DNA of 64,000 bases, from positions 124,001 to 188,000 of the forward strand of contig JAHJHT010000008.1 in NCBI GenBank assembly GCA_018823835.1, written 5' to 3'. This document shows, piece by piece, positions 18,601 through 27,262 of the stretch (position 1 is the stretch's first letter; each line of letters starts with the position of its first letter). The notes under the pieces were generated by a model. The model saw only the letters and a list, made by a program, of their open reading frames with translations, was not told the origin of the DNA and made no database searches. The position numbers were made by a program, and so were the translations under genes. Source of the stretch: Alphaproteobacteria bacterium (GTDB taxonomy: Bacteria; Pseudomonadota; Alphaproteobacteria; Rhizobiales; Rhizobiaceae).

Positions 18601-20666
18601 GCGGAGAGGACGCAAAGAAGCTGCAGGGCGCCGGCGCCGCGGACGACGATGTCGCGGGCTTCGTCGAGGGCGACGGGGCCGACGACGACGCCGTCCAGCC
18701 CGACGACGCGCCGGAACAGCTCGCGCCCGCGCCGGACATGCCTTTCACGGCGATCGACTGGACGGCGCATGTCGGCGATGCCGACGGCATGGTCGGGGCC
18801 GAGGTCATCCAGACCCTTGTCAAGCAACTGCCCAATGCGCCCGGCGTCTACCGCATGATGAACGCCGCCGGCGACGTGCTCTATGTCGGCAAGGCGCGCA
18901 GCCTGAAAAAGCGCGTGACCAACTATGCGCAGGGCCGGTTCCACACCAACCGCATCGGCCGCATGGTGCGCGAGACGGTGACGATGGAGTTCGTCGTCAC
19001 CCGCACCGAGATCGAGGCGCTGCTTCTCGAGGCGAACCTCATCAAGCGGCTGAGGCCGCGCTACAACGTGCTGATGCGGGACGACAAGTCGTTCCCCTAC
19101 ATCGTTCTGACCGGCGACCATCCGGCGCCCGGCATCTTCAAGCACCGCGGCGCGCGCTCCCGAAAGGGCGACTATTTCGGTCCCTTCGCCTCGGCCGGCG
19201 CCGTCGGCCGCACGATCAATTCCCTGCAGCGGGCGTTCCTGCTCAGGACCTGTACCGACTCGGTGTTCGAGAGCCGCACGCGACCCTGCCTGCTCTACCA
19301 GATCAAGCGCTGCTCCGGCCCCTGCACGGGCGAGATCGCCGCGGAGGATTATGCCGAGCTGGTGCAGGAGACGAAGGACTTCCTGTCCGGCCGCAGCCAG
19401 AAGGTGAAGACCGAGATTTCGCAGCAGATGCAGCATGCCGCCGAGGATCTCGATTTCGAGCGCGCCGCCGTCTACCGCGACCGCCTTGCCGCGCTCTCGC
19501 ATGTGCAGAGCCACCAGGGCATCAACCCGCAGGGCGTCGAGGAGGCGGACGTCTTCGCCATCCACCAGCATGGCGGCCAGGTCGGCATCCAGGTCTTCTT
19601 CTTCCGCACCGGCCAGAACTGGGGCAACCGCGCCTATTTCCCGAAGGCGGATTCGGCACTCGACGCGTCGGAGGTGCTGGGCTCGTTCCTTGCGCAGTTC
19701 TACGACGACAAGCCGTGTCCGCGCCTCCTGCTGCTGTCGCACAATGTGGACGAACAGGAACTGCTGGAGCAGGCGCTGAGCACCAAGGCCGGCCACAAGG
19801 TGTCGATCCTGGTGCCCAGGCGCGGCGAGAAGAAGGACCTGGTCGACCATGCCGTGCAGAATGCGCGCGAGGCGTTGGGACGCAGGCTGGCCGAAACCTC
19901 GACGCAGACCCGGCTTCTGGCCGGTTTTGCCGAGACCTTCGGGCTGGACAGCCCGCCGCGCCGCATCGAGGTCTACGACAACTCGCACATCATGGGCACG
20001 AATGCCGTCGGCGGGATGATCGTTTCAGGCCCCGAAGGCTTCGTGAAGAACCAGTACCGCAAGTTCAACATCCGCTCGACCGACATCACGCCGGGCGATG
20101 ATTTCGGCATGATGCGCGAGGTCATGCAGCGCCGCTTCTCGCGGCTGATCAAGGAGCATGGCGACGCGCCCGCTCTGGTCGAGGGCGACGACAGCGAAGA
20201 GTCGGCATTCCCGGCATGGCCCGATGTCATCCTGATCGATGGCGGCCAGGGCCAGATGTCGGCGGTGGAGACCATATTGGCCGAACTCGGCATCACCGAC
20301 AGGGTGACGGCCATCGGCGTCGCCAAGGGTCAGGACCGCGAGGCGGGTCGCGAGCGCTTCTTTGTCAGGGGCAGGCAGGCCTTCACGCTGCCGGTGCGCG
20401 ATCCGGTGCTTTATTTCGTGCAACGCCTGCGCGACGAGGCGCACCGCTTTGCCATCGGCTCTCACCGCGCCCGCCGCAAGAAGGAGATGGTGCGCAACCC
20501 GCTCGATGAGATCAGCGGCATCGGTCCGGGGCGCAAACGTGCGCTGCTGCTGCATTTCGGGACCGCCAAGGCGGTCAGCAACGCGGCCATCGACGACCTG
20601 ACGGCAGTCGACGGGATTTCCGCATCTGTCGCGCGGCTCGTCTACAATCACTTTCACGACAACTGA
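18597..20666 (+). CDS. uvrC: Excinuclease ABC subunit C
   Basis: 689 residues. An acidic, low-complexity extension (about 1-75) precedes the GIY-YIG nuclease (from about residue 80: [18 protein letters not shown]). Then come the Cys-containing region ([16 protein letters not shown]), the UVR coiled segment ([17 protein letters not shown]), the RNase H-like second nuclease ([20 protein letters not shown]) and a C-terminal HhH pair ([14 protein letters not shown]). UvrC makes both incisions in nucleotide excision repair. The start used overlaps the SDR stop by 4 bp; the open frame continues upstream only through the SDR gene. Confidence 0.96.
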   Translation: MSGEDAKKLQGAGAADDDVAGFVEGDGADDDAVQPDDAPEQLAPAPDMPFTAIDWTAHVGDADGMVGAEVIQTLVKQLPNAPGVYRMMNAAGDVLYVGKARSLKKRVTNYAQGRFHTNRIGRMVRETVTMEFVVTRTEIEALLLEANLIKRLRPRYNVLMRDDKSFPYIVLTGDHPAPGIFKHRGARSRKGDYFGPFASAGAVGRTINSLQRAFLLRTCTDSVFESRTRPCLLYQIKRCSGPCTGEIAAEDYAELVQETKDFLSGRSQKVKTEISQQMQHAAEDLDFERAAVYRDRLAALSHVQSHQGINPQGVEEADVFAIHQHGGQVGIQVFFFRTGQNWGNRAYFPKADSALDASEVLGSFLAQFYDDKPCPRLLLLSHNVDEQELLEQALSTKAGHKVSILVPRRGEKKDLVDHAVQNAREALGRRLAETSTQTRLLAGFAETFGLDSPPRRIEVYDNSHIMGTNAVGGMIVSGPEGFVKNQYRKFNIRSTDITPGDDFGMMREVMQRRFSRLIKEHGDAPALVEGDDSEESAFPAWPDVILIDGGQGQMSAVETILAELGITDRVTAIGVAKGQDREAGRERFFVRGRQAFTLPVRDPVLYFVQRLRDEAHRFAIGSHRARRKKEMVRNPLDEISGIGPGRKRALLLHFGTAKAVSNAAIDDLTAVDGISASVARLVYNHFHDN

Positions 20667-20767
20667 CGGAAGACCGCTGGGATTCGACTGTGCCACATTC
20701 TTCAGGCAGTTGACCCTCAACAGTGCCTTCTGATTTCAGTACAACTGACAACGAGCTGCGGGAATTC

Positions 20768-21358
20768 ATGTCCAAACACGCTTTCAACCTGCCGAACATG
20801 CTCACCTACGGACGCATTCTCGCTGTCCCGCTGGTGGTATTGTGCTTCTTTCTCGAAGGCCGGCTGCAGTCGAGCGACTTTGCCCGCTGGAGCGCCTTTG
20901 CCATTTTCGTGATCGCCAGCATTACCGACTACTTCGACGGTTACCTTGCGCGCGCCTGGCAGCAGCAGTCGAACATCGGCCGGATGCTGGACCCGATTGC
21001 CGACAAGCTCCTCGTCTCGACCTGCCTGCTGCTTCTGGCCGCCGACACGGACCGCACCATCGCCGGCTGGTCGCTGTGGGCGGCCATCATCATCCTGTGC
21101 CGGGAGATCCTCGTTTCGGGCCTGCGCGAATACCTCGCCGCACTGAAGGTCAGCGTACCGGTCACGCAGCTCGCCAAGTGGAAGACCGCGATCCAGATGC
21201 TGGCCATCGCAGCGCTTCTCATCGGGCCGGCCGGCCACAAGATCGTGCCCTACTGGACGCAGATGGGCATCGCCATGCTCTGGGTGGCCGCCATCGTCAC
21301 GCTCTATACGGGCTATGACTATTTCCGCGCCGGCGCCAAGCACATCATGGACGAATGA
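20768..21358 (+). CDS. pgsA: CDP-diacylglycerol-glycerol-3-phosphate 3-phosphatidyltransferase
   Basis: 196 residues from the ATG giving MSKHAFNLPNMLTYGR, the normal PgsA start; a GTG at 20723 would add 15 residues and lacks a ribosome site. The CDP-alcohol phosphotransferase motif is complete: DYFDGYLAR, then GRMLDPIADK. Several membrane helices follow. The enzyme commits CDP-diacylglycerol to phosphatidylglycerol and cardiolipin synthesis. The stop overlaps the moaD start (ATGA). A second CDP-alcohol transferase lies at 38062-38619. Confidence 0.93.
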   Translation: MSKHAFNLPNMLTYGRILAVPLVVLCFFLEGRLQSSDFARWSAFAIFVIASITDYFDGYLARAWQQQSNIGRMLDPIADKLLVSTCLLLLAADTDRTIAGWSLWAAIIILCREILVSGLREYLAALKVSVPVTQLAKWKTAIQMLAIAALLIGPAGHKIVPYWTQMGIAMLWVAAIVTLYTGYDYFRAGAKHIMDE

Positions 21359-21615
21359 CGATGACCAAGCTTGTCTATTTCGCCTGGGTTCGCGAGCGCA
21401 TCGGCAAGCCTGAGGAGGACGTGGTCGTGCCCGCCGGCGTCGACACGGTGGCCGACCTGCTGGTGTGGCTGAAGTCGCGCGGCGACGAGTACCAGACGGC
21501 GCTCAGGCATCCGGAGGTGATCCGGGTCGCCATCAACCACGAGCATGTCGACCACGAGACGCGGATTGCCGGGGCCGGCGAGATCGCGCTGTTTCCGCCC
21601 ATGACGGGCGGTTGA
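21355..21615 (+). CDS. moaD: Molybdopterin synthase small subunit MoaD
   Basis: 86 residues with a ubiquitin-like fold and the essential C-terminal Gly-Gly (PMTGG), which is thiocarboxylated to deliver sulfur. It overlaps the pgsA stop by 4 bp and is followed 5 bp later by moaE, its partner subunit. The window's molybdopterin oxidoreductase at 33412-35535 would depend on this pathway. Confidence 0.95.
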   Translation: MTMTKLVYFAWVRERIGKPEEDVVVPAGVDTVADLLVWLKSRGDEYQTALRHPEVIRVAINHEHVDHETRIAGAGEIALFPPMTGG

Positions 21616-21620
21616 CCGGC

Positions 21621-22091
21621 ATGGCTGGTCCGGTCCTTCCCGTGGTCCGCCTGCAGGCCGAAGACTTCGACATCGGCGAAGAGATCGCGCGGCTGACGAC
21701 GGGCAATTCCGACGTCGGTGCCGTGGTGACCTTTTCCGGCCTATGCCGCGGCGAGCAGGGCTCGCTTTCGGCGCTGGAGCTCGAACATTATCCCGGCATG
21801 GCAGAGGCGGAGATCGCGCGCATCGCAAAGGAAGCCACCGAACGCTGGCCGCTGGCCGGGCTGACGGCCATCCACCGCTACGGCAAGATCAGGCCCGGCG
21901 AGAACATCGTGCTGGTCGTCGCCGCCTCCGCGCACCGCCAGGCTGCCTTCGAGGCCGCAAGCTTCCTCATGGACTTTCTCAAGTCCCGGGCGCCCTTCTG
22001 GAAGAAGGAGCACCATGCCGATGGCTCCAAGGGCGGCTGGGTCGATGCCAAGGAATCGGACGACGCGGCGGCCGCGCGCTGGAAACCCTGA
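21621..22091 (+). CDS. moaE: Molybdopterin synthase large subunit MoaE
   Basis: 156 residues starting MAGPVLPVVRLQ. MoaE signatures are present: GAVVTFSGLCR, LELEHYPGMAE, IHRYGKI and FWKKE, with the catalytic lysine in the last. MoaD and MoaE together convert precursor Z into molybdopterin. The gene follows moaD after 5 bp. Longer readings begin inside moaD. Confidence 0.95.
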   Translation: MAGPVLPVVRLQAEDFDIGEEIARLTTGNSDVGAVVTFSGLCRGEQGSLSALELEHYPGMAEAEIARIAKEATERWPLAGLTAIHRYGKIRPGENIVLVVAASAHRQAAFEAASFLMDFLKSRAPFWKKEHHADGSKGGWVDAKESDDAAAARWKP

Positions 22092-22164
22092 AAGCGCCCA
22101 CGAAGAGCCACGGAAGCGACTCAATCCTCTGGTGACTTTCGGGTCGGAACAGGAGGAACGGGTC

Positions 22165-22578
22165 ATGCACGCAATTGCCGAACTGCTCATTTTCGGGCTC
22201 GCGCCCTTGCTCTTCGGAGGGCTCGTCATGCCGCAGCCCGTTTCCGCCGAGGAAAAGACGATCGTCGGCGAGGTTACCTATGACGAGCGCATGGCGCCCC
22301 CGCCGGGAGCCGTGCTGACCGTCCGGCTGACCGGCCTGGCCGGCGCGGACGATGCGGAAACCGTGGTGGCGCAACAGACGATCCGCGACTTCGGCGAGGT
22401 GTCGGCCGGTTTCGCCGTCACCTTCGATCCCGCCACCCTGCAGCCGGGTGCGCGCTACCGGCTCCATGCCGAAGTAAGCGTCGACGGGCGCGTCCTGCTG
22501 TCGGAGGATCTGTCGGACCCGGCCGAGTTGCACGGGACCGGCCCGCTCCGGCTGAAGCTGGTGCGGGCGCAGGCCTGA
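22165..22578 (+). CDS. YbaY-like periplasmic protein
   Basis: 137 residues. A signal peptide (about 1-27, cleavage near VSA-EE) leads into a beta-sandwich domain with the YbaY/Lipoprotein_15 pattern: VGEVTYDERMAPPPGAVLTVRL, then the repeating GARYRLHAEVSVDGR unit. No lipobox cysteine is visible, so unlike E. coli YbaY it is probably soluble in the periplasm. A strong AGGAGGA ribosome site 7 bases upstream fixes the start. Function unknown. A terminator follows. Confidence 0.8.
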   Translation: MHAIAELLIFGLAPLLFGGLVMPQPVSAEEKTIVGEVTYDERMAPPPGAVLTVRLTGLAGADDAETVVAQQTIRDFGEVSAGFAVTFDPATLQPGARYRLHAEVSVDGRVLLSEDLSDPAELHGTGPLRLKLVRAQA

Positions 22579-22600
22579 GGCATAGCCGGCGACGAAAAAG

Positions 22601-22626
22601 AAAAAGCCGGGCTTGACCCGGCTTTT
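22601..22626 (+). terminator. Intrinsic terminator after the YbaY-like gene
   Basis: AAAAGCCGGG pairs with CCCGGCTTTT around a 5-base loop, followed by more T residues. The A-rich left arm also makes it usable for the convergent ndk transcript. Confidence 0.88.
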
Positions 22627-22669
22627 CTTTTGAACTCAGTCGCTTGAGGCGACCGGCAGACTCTTTGTC

Positions 22670-23092
22670 TCAGCCGACGATTTCGGTATCCGAGAACCAG
22701 TACTTGATCTCTGCGGCAGCGGTCTCCGGCGCGTCCGAACCGTGCACGGAGTTCTCGCCGATCGACAGGGCGTGGACCTTGCGGATGGTGCCTTCCTCGG
22801 CGTTGGCCGGATTGGTGGCGCCCATCACTTCGCGGTTCTTGGCAATGGCGTTCTCGCCTTCCAGGACCTGAACGATGGTCGGCGCCGACGACATGAAGTC
22901 GACCAGTTCGCCAAAGAACGGGCGGTCCTTGTGGACGGCGTAGAAGCCTTCCGCCTCGCGGCGGCTCATCCATACGCGGCGCGATGCGACGACGCGCAGG
23001 CCGGCGTCTTCCAGCATCTTGGTGATGGCGCCGGTCAGGTTGCGCCGGGTTGCATCCGGCTTGATCATCGAAAAGGTGCGTTCGAGCGCCAT
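22670..23092 (-). CDS. ndk: Nucleoside diphosphate kinase
   Basis: 140 residues starting [24 protein letters not shown] marks are [11 protein letters not shown] at the N-terminus and the catalytic-histidine motif in the NSVHGSD segment near residue 117. It equilibrates nucleoside tri- and diphosphates. The start is the second of two in-frame ATGs: AAGGA lies 6 bases ahead of 23092 but directly touches the ATG at 23098. Confidence 0.97.
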   Translation of the reverse strand: MALERTFSMIKPDATRRNLTGAITKMLEDAGLRVVASRRVWMSRREAEGFYAVHKDRPFFGELVDFMSSAPTIVQVLEGENAIAKNREVMGATNPANAEEGTIRKVHALSIGENSVHGSDAPETAAAEIKYWFSDTEIVG

Positions 23093-23192
23093 GGTCATTC
23101 CTTCTGGGGATTTGGGATTGGTTCGTGGCGCGCTCTATACAAGCGGGCTGCGGCCTTGCCAAGGCCCGGACGGCTGACCGCCACCCGAACGC

Positions 23193-23882
23193 TCACGCGG
23201 CTTCCACCCGGCGGCCAAGGCCACCGTGCAGATCAAGGCAGCGCTCGAACCAGTCCAGCACCGGGTCGTCGGATGCCAGCAGCGCGAAGGGCGAGACGAC
23301 CCGGACCCACTGGAAGGCGCCGAAGACGATGTAGTCGGCAAACAGCGGCGATGTGCCGCCGATGTACGGCTGGTAGTCGAGCATGCTCCTGAGCGGCGCC
23401 AGGGAGGCGCGGAACGCCTCCAGGCCCGCCTCGCGCGTCGCCGGAACATCTTCCAGGCGCCTGCCGAACCTCTTTTCGCGGCTCTCCCGGAAGTAGGCCT
23501 GGTCGACCGGCGCCAGGCTGTCATGGATATCCACGAGGGCCGCGGCCCCGAGATAGCCATGGATCGTGCCCTGCGACCAGCGTTCGATGAAGCGTGCCAT
23601 GGCCTGTCCGCCGGGCCCGCCGAACAGCGACGGCCGGTCCGGGTAGGTCTCGTCGAGATAGACCGCTATGTCGAAGGAATCGGCGATCACCCTGTCGCCG
23701 TCGCGGATCACCGGCACCGTTCTCGAAATGCTGCTCTCGACCTCCGGGACACCGGTGAAGGGGACCGGCACGCGGTCGAAATCGAGTTGCTTGTGGGCCA
23801 GCGACATCGCTGCCTTCCAGCAATGCGGGCTGAAGGGTCGCGCCGGGTCCTTGCCGACGAGTTCGTAGAGCACAATGGTCAT
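23193..23882 (-). CDS. Glutathione S-transferase, beta-etherase-like
   Basis: 229 residues: an N-terminal thioredoxin-like domain (VLYELVGKDPARPFSPHCWKA, SRTVPVIRDGDRVIADSFDIAVYLD) and a helical C-terminal domain with FADYIVFGAFQW. The FSPHCWK motif in place of a simple Ser/Cys start and the ADS-DIA glutathione motif resemble the GSTs grouped with LigE/LigF. Substrate not inferable. The gene is divergent from the DinB-fold gene next door. Confidence 0.87.
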   Translation of the reverse strand: MTIVLYELVGKDPARPFSPHCWKAAMSLAHKQLDFDRVPVPFTGVPEVESSISRTVPVIRDGDRVIADSFDIAVYLDETYPDRPSLFGGPGGQAMARFIERWSQGTIHGYLGAAALVDIHDSLAPVDQAYFRESREKRFGRRLEDVPATREAGLEAFRASLAPLRSMLDYQPYIGGTSPLFADYIVFGAFQWVRVVSPFALLASDDPVLDWFERCLDLHGGLGRRVEAA

Positions 23883-23948
23883 TGGCGCATCATCCGGTTG
23901 CGGTTAGGTAGTGGCCATATTCCGCAGACGATCAGCGAAGGGAAGTCC

Positions 23949-24461
23949 TTGAAACAGCATTTCATGATGTTCGCGGCCTATAATGAGTGGGCCAACCAGC
24001 GTGTCTACGAGGCGGCTGAAAGGCTGACCCCGGACGAGTGGCAACGCGATATGGGCGCCTTCTTCGGGTCGATGATGGCCACGCTGAACCACGTGCTGGT
24101 CGCCGACCGTATCTGGATGAAGCGCTTCACCGGCGAGGGCCAGGCGCCGGCGAGCCTGGACACGATCCTGTTTGCTGAGTTGGCAAAACTGCGCGCTGCC
24201 AGGGAGGCCGAGGACAGGGGGATTGTCCGATGGGTGGGTTCCCTCGGCGAGAAGGCGCTTTCCGGCCGCTTCACTTACATGACGGCGACCGACATGCGCA
24301 CCATCTCGCAGCGGCTGGCGCCGGCGCTGGCACATTTCTTCAACCACCAGACGCACCACCGGGGCCAGGCTCACACGATCCTGACAGCTCTCGGAAAGCC
24401 TTCGCTGCAGCTGGATCTGATCTACTTCCAGCGGGCGGAGGAGGGCCGGGCATTCGCCTGA
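23949..24461 (+). CDS. DinB-fold protein
   Basis: 170 residues, read from a TTG that gives the family N-terminus (M/L)KQHFMMFAAYNEWAN; a GAAGGGAAG ribosome site lies just upstream. An alternative ATG at 23964 trims five residues. The four-helix DinB fold is supported by the three metal-binding histidines in LNHVLVAD and HFFNHQTHHRGQ. These proteins often act as thiol-dependent metalloenzymes, but the substrate is unknown here. The name refers to the fold and not to DNA polymerase IV. Confidence 0.88.
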   Translation: MKQHFMMFAAYNEWANQRVYEAAERLTPDEWQRDMGAFFGSMMATLNHVLVADRIWMKRFTGEGQAPASLDTILFAELAKLRAAREAEDRGIVRWVGSLGEKALSGRFTYMTATDMRTISQRLAPALAHFFNHQTHHRGQAHTILTALGKPSLQLDLIYFQRAEEGRAFA

Positions 24462-24479
24462 GCGCAGAGGCCGGTATAT

Positions 24480-24596
24480 AGAGAATTTTCGACAGTTTTG
24501 AACGTATAAAATGATATAAAAATTCTACAGTACAGATTTACATTGAATACATAATAAAAAATTCGGAGAGCATGGGAACTGTACTCAATATCGCTG
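24480..24596 (+). promoter_or_regulatory. AT-rich upstream region of the Gly-rich gene
   Basis: About 100 bp with long runs of A and T (TATAAA and ATAATAAAAAA stretches) in an otherwise strongly GC-rich chromosome. It directly precedes the glycine-rich secreted protein gene, so it likely holds an UP-element-like or regulator-bent promoter. Exact promoter hexamers are not assigned. Confidence 0.5.
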
Positions 24597-24642
24597 GTTG
24601 TGTTCTCAATCACCTGTTGAAAGTGAAAAGGTGAGACACAAC
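24597..24642 (+). promoter_or_regulatory. Leader hairpin before the Gly-rich gene
   Basis: GTTGTGT(T)CTC..ACCT at 24597-24615 pairs with AGGTGAGACACAAC at 24629-24642, about 14 base pairs with a one-base and a four-base bulge. The stem ends 3 bases before the GAGGC ribosome site of the downstream gene, a position where it could influence translation or protect the mRNA 5' end. Confidence 0.5.
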
Positions 24643-24657
24643 AAAGAGGCGAAAACA

Positions 24658-25233
24658 ATGACCTATTCCAAGAACATCAAAGCTATCCTTTCCATGGGTG
24701 CCGTGGTTGCTGCGCTGAGCATGCCGGCTTCGGCGCAGGGCATCGGCGTCGGTGCCTCGATCGGCGGCAGCGACGGCGTGAGCGCAGGCGTCGGTGCTTC
24801 GCTTGGCGGCGGCAATGGCGTCAGCGCGGGTGCCGGTGCGTCCATCGGTGGCAGCGACGGCGTCGGCGCCGGCGCGGATGCGTCCATCGGCGGCGGCAGC
24901 GGGGTCGGCGCGGGCGTCGGCGCATCGATCGGCGGCAGCAGCGGCGTCAACGCCGGCGCAGGCGTCGGTATCGGCGGCGACGACGGCGTCAACGCCAGGG
25001 CCGGTCTTGGCGTTGGCGACGACGTTGGTGTCGGCGTCGGCATCGACACCGGAGCCACCACCTCGTCAACCGGCAATGCGACCAACAGCGGTCTTGCCGC
25101 GGTGGTGAACAACATGTCGGCGAGCGAACTGGCGCAGACGAAGAAGCGCTGCCAGCAGGTGCTCGGCAACAGCGCCCGCTTCGGCAGGGATCTCGTGGCG
25201 CTTTGCAGGCTGGTCCGGACGGCGAGCCGCTAA
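24658..25233 (+). CDS. Secreted glycine-rich 14-residue-repeat protein
   Basis: 191 residues; no named family recognised. A signal peptide ends at SASA/Q (residue 26-27). Residues 30-127 are seven 14-residue repeats on the theme GVGASIGGSDGVSA, degenerating toward the C-terminal end. A Thr/Ser-rich linker follows, then a distinct C-terminal domain (about 150-191) with ASELAQTKKRCQQVL and LVALCRLVR, containing two cysteines. The repeat is glycine-rich with regular hydrophobic positions, suggesting a stacked beta-coil, but it lacks the RTX nonapeptide. The start is fixed by the GAGGC site and the signal peptide. It has its own AT-rich promoter region and a following hairpin, so it is a single-gene unit. 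Confidence 0.8.
   Translation: MTYSKNIKAILSMGAVVAALSMPASAQGIGVGASIGGSDGVSAGVGASLGGGNGVSAGAGASIGGSDGVGAGADASIGGGSGVGAGVGASIGGSSGVNAGAGVGIGGDDGVNARAGLGVGDDVGVGVGIDTGATTSSTGNATNSGLAAVVNNMSASELAQTKKRCQQVLGNSARFGRDLVALCRLVRTASR
24745..25038 (+). repeat. Seven tandem 42-bp coding repeats
   Basis: Seven imperfect 42-bp units encode the 14-residue repeats of the secreted protein. The first five are closest to one another; the last two have drifted (GGDDGVNA, then GDDVGVGV). The frame is kept throughout, so expansion or contraction would preserve the C-terminal domain. Confidence 0.9.
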
Positions 25234-25251
25234 AGCCTCCGAACGCAGTTG

Positions 25252-25280
25252 GGACGGCCCGCCCCGGCGGGCCGTCCTTC
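25252..25280 (+). terminator. Hairpin after the Gly-rich gene
   Basis: GGACGGCCCGCC (25252-25263) is the exact complement of GGCGGGCCGTCC (25266-25277), a very stable stem. Only two Ts follow before mixed sequence, so termination may be partial. Confidence 0.7.
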
Positions 25281-25341
25281 GTCAGCCGGCCTTTCCACAC
25301 AGCCCTTGCAGTAGGGCCCTGACCCGTGCAAAAGCCGGGCC

Positions 25342-27219
25342 ATGCTGATCATCGACGACCTTTCCCTCCGCATCGCCGGACGTCTCCTTCTCGACCATGC
25401 CTCGCTGACCCTGCCGGCGGGCACGAAGGCGGGCCTTGTCGGCCGCAACGGTACCGGCAAGACGACGCTCTTCAAGGCGATCACCGGCGACCTGTCGTCG
25501 GAGACGGGTTCCGTCAGCCTGCCCAAGCAGACCCGCATCGGCCAGGTCGCGCAGGAAGCGCCCGGCACCGAGGAGCCGCTGATCGACATCGTGCTCAAGG
25601 CCGATGTCGAGCGCACCGCGCTGATGGCGGAAGAGAAGACCGCCACCGATCCCAACCGCATCGCCGAAATCCACATGCGGCTGGCCGACATCGACGCCCA
25701 TTCGGCAGAATCCCGCGCCGCCACCATCCTGGCCGGCCTCGGCTTCGACGCCGAGGCGCAGCAGCGGCCGGCCTCGTCCTTCTCGGGCGGCTGGCGCATG
25801 CGCGTGGCGCTCGCCGCCGTACTGTTCTCGCAGCCCGACCTGCTGCTGCTCGACGAGCCGACCAACTACCTCGACCTCGAAGGCACGCTGTGGCTGGAAA
25901 CGTACGTTTCCAAGTACCCCCACACCGTGCTCCTGATCTCGCATGACCGCGACCTCTTGAACCGCGCGGTCAATTCCATCGTCCATCTCGACAAGCAGAA
26001 GCTCACCTTCTGGCGCGGCGGCTACGACCAGTTCGAGCGCCAGCGCGCCGAGCAGGCCGAGCTGCAGGAGAAGGGCCGCGTCAAGCAGGAGGCCGCGCGC
26101 AAGCACCTGCAGTCCTTCGTCGACCGCTTCCGCGCCAAGGCCTCCAAGGCGCGCCAGGCGCAGTCGCGCATCAAGGCGCTGGAGCGCATGAAGCCGATCG
26201 AGGCCGTCTCCAGCGACAGCGTGCGCCCCTTCAGCTTTCCCGAACCGCTCAAGACCGTCGCCTCGCCGATCATCGCGCTCGACCACGTCAATGTCGGCTA
26301 CCAGGCGGGAAAACCGATCCTGAAGAACATGACGCTCAGGATCGACGCCGACGACCGCATCGCGCTGCTCGGCGCCAACGGCAACGGCAAGTCGACCTTC
26401 GCCAAGCTCTTGGCCGGACGGCTGAAGCAGGAGACCGGCACCATCACGGTGGCGCCCGGCCTCAAGGTGGCGATCTTCGCGCAGCACCAGCTCGACGACC
26501 TCAGGCCCGACGAGAATGCCTACGAGCATGTCCGGCGCCTGATGCCCGATGCGCCCGAATCGAAGGCGCGGGCGCGTGTCGCCCAGTTCGGCCTGTCGAC
26601 CGAGAAGATGAACACGCCCGCCAAGGACCTCTCCGGCGGCGAGAAGGCGCGCCTCCTGATGGGCCTGTCCGCCTTCGAGGGCCCCAACCTCTTCATCCTC
26701 GACGAGCCGACCAACCACCTGGACATCGACAGCCGTGAATCGCTGATCCACGCCCTCAACGATTTTCCGGGCGCCGTGATCCTGATTTCGCATGACCGCC
26801 ACCTGCTCGAGGCGACGGCCGACCGGCTCTGGCTGGTCAAGGACGGCCAGGTCAATCCCTATGACGGCGACCTTGCCGACTACCGCCAGCTGGTCACCGG
26901 CGGGGCGGGCGACCGCCGCGAGCGCCGCGAGGCGGACAAGGCCTCGAAGGCCGACCGCAGGCGCGAGGCGGCGCAGCGGCGCGCCGCCATGGAGCCGGTG
27001 GCCAAGGAAATCCGCGCCACCGAGGCGCTGATGGACCGTATCCGCAAGCGCATCGACAGCATCGAGGACGAGCTCGCCGACCCGGCCGTCTACGAAAAGG
27101 ACCCCTCGACCGCGACGCAGCTCGCCAAGGAGCGCTCGAAGCTGACCGCCTCGCTCGCCGGCCACGAGGAACGCTGGCTGACGCTCTCGGCCGAATACGA
27201 GGAAGGCACGGCGGAATAG
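25342..27219 (+). CDS. ABC-F family ATPase
   Basis: 625 residues with two ABC domains and no membrane segments. Walker A motifs are GRNGTGKTT and GANGNGKST, signatures SFSGGWRMR and LSGGEKAR, and Walker B segments LLLLDEPTNYLD and LFILDEPTNHLD. The linker between the domains is charged and helical, and a coiled C-terminal region follows (about 525-620). ABC-F proteins act on the ribosome (EttA, Uup, YheS or resistance types); the C-terminal coiled arm resembles YheS/Uup members. The precise subgroup cannot be fixed by eye. Confidence 0.92.
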   Translation: MLIIDDLSLRIAGRLLLDHASLTLPAGTKAGLVGRNGTGKTTLFKAITGDLSSETGSVSLPKQTRIGQVAQEAPGTEEPLIDIVLKADVERTALMAEEKTATDPNRIAEIHMRLADIDAHSAESRAATILAGLGFDAEAQQRPASSFSGGWRMRVALAAVLFSQPDLLLLDEPTNYLDLEGTLWLETYVSKYPHTVLLISHDRDLLNRAVNSIVHLDKQKLTFWRGGYDQFERQRAEQAELQEKGRVKQEAARKHLQSFVDRFRAKASKARQAQSRIKALERMKPIEAVSSDSVRPFSFPEPLKTVASPIIALDHVNVGYQAGKPILKNMTLRIDADDRIALLGANGNGKSTFAKLLAGRLKQETGTITVAPGLKVAIFAQHQLDDLRPDENAYEHVRRLMPDAPESKARARVAQFGLSTEKMNTPAKDLSGGEKARLLMGLSAFEGPNLFILDEPTNHLDIDSRESLIHALNDFPGAVILISHDRHLLEATADRLWLVKDGQVNPYDGDLADYRQLVTGGAGDRRERREADKASKADRRREAAQRRAAMEPVAKEIRATEALMDRIRKRIDSIEDELADPAVYEKDPSTATQLAKERSKLTASLAGHEERWLTLSAEYEEGTAE

Positions 27220-27262
27220 CGCTGCGCCTGTCGCAGGCACCAGCCTCACGGGGATCCGGGCC

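Noticed and set aside
24745..25038. The 42-bp repeats as a CRISPR-like array
   Set aside because: They are contiguous, without spacers, and encode an in-frame protein repeat after a signal peptide.
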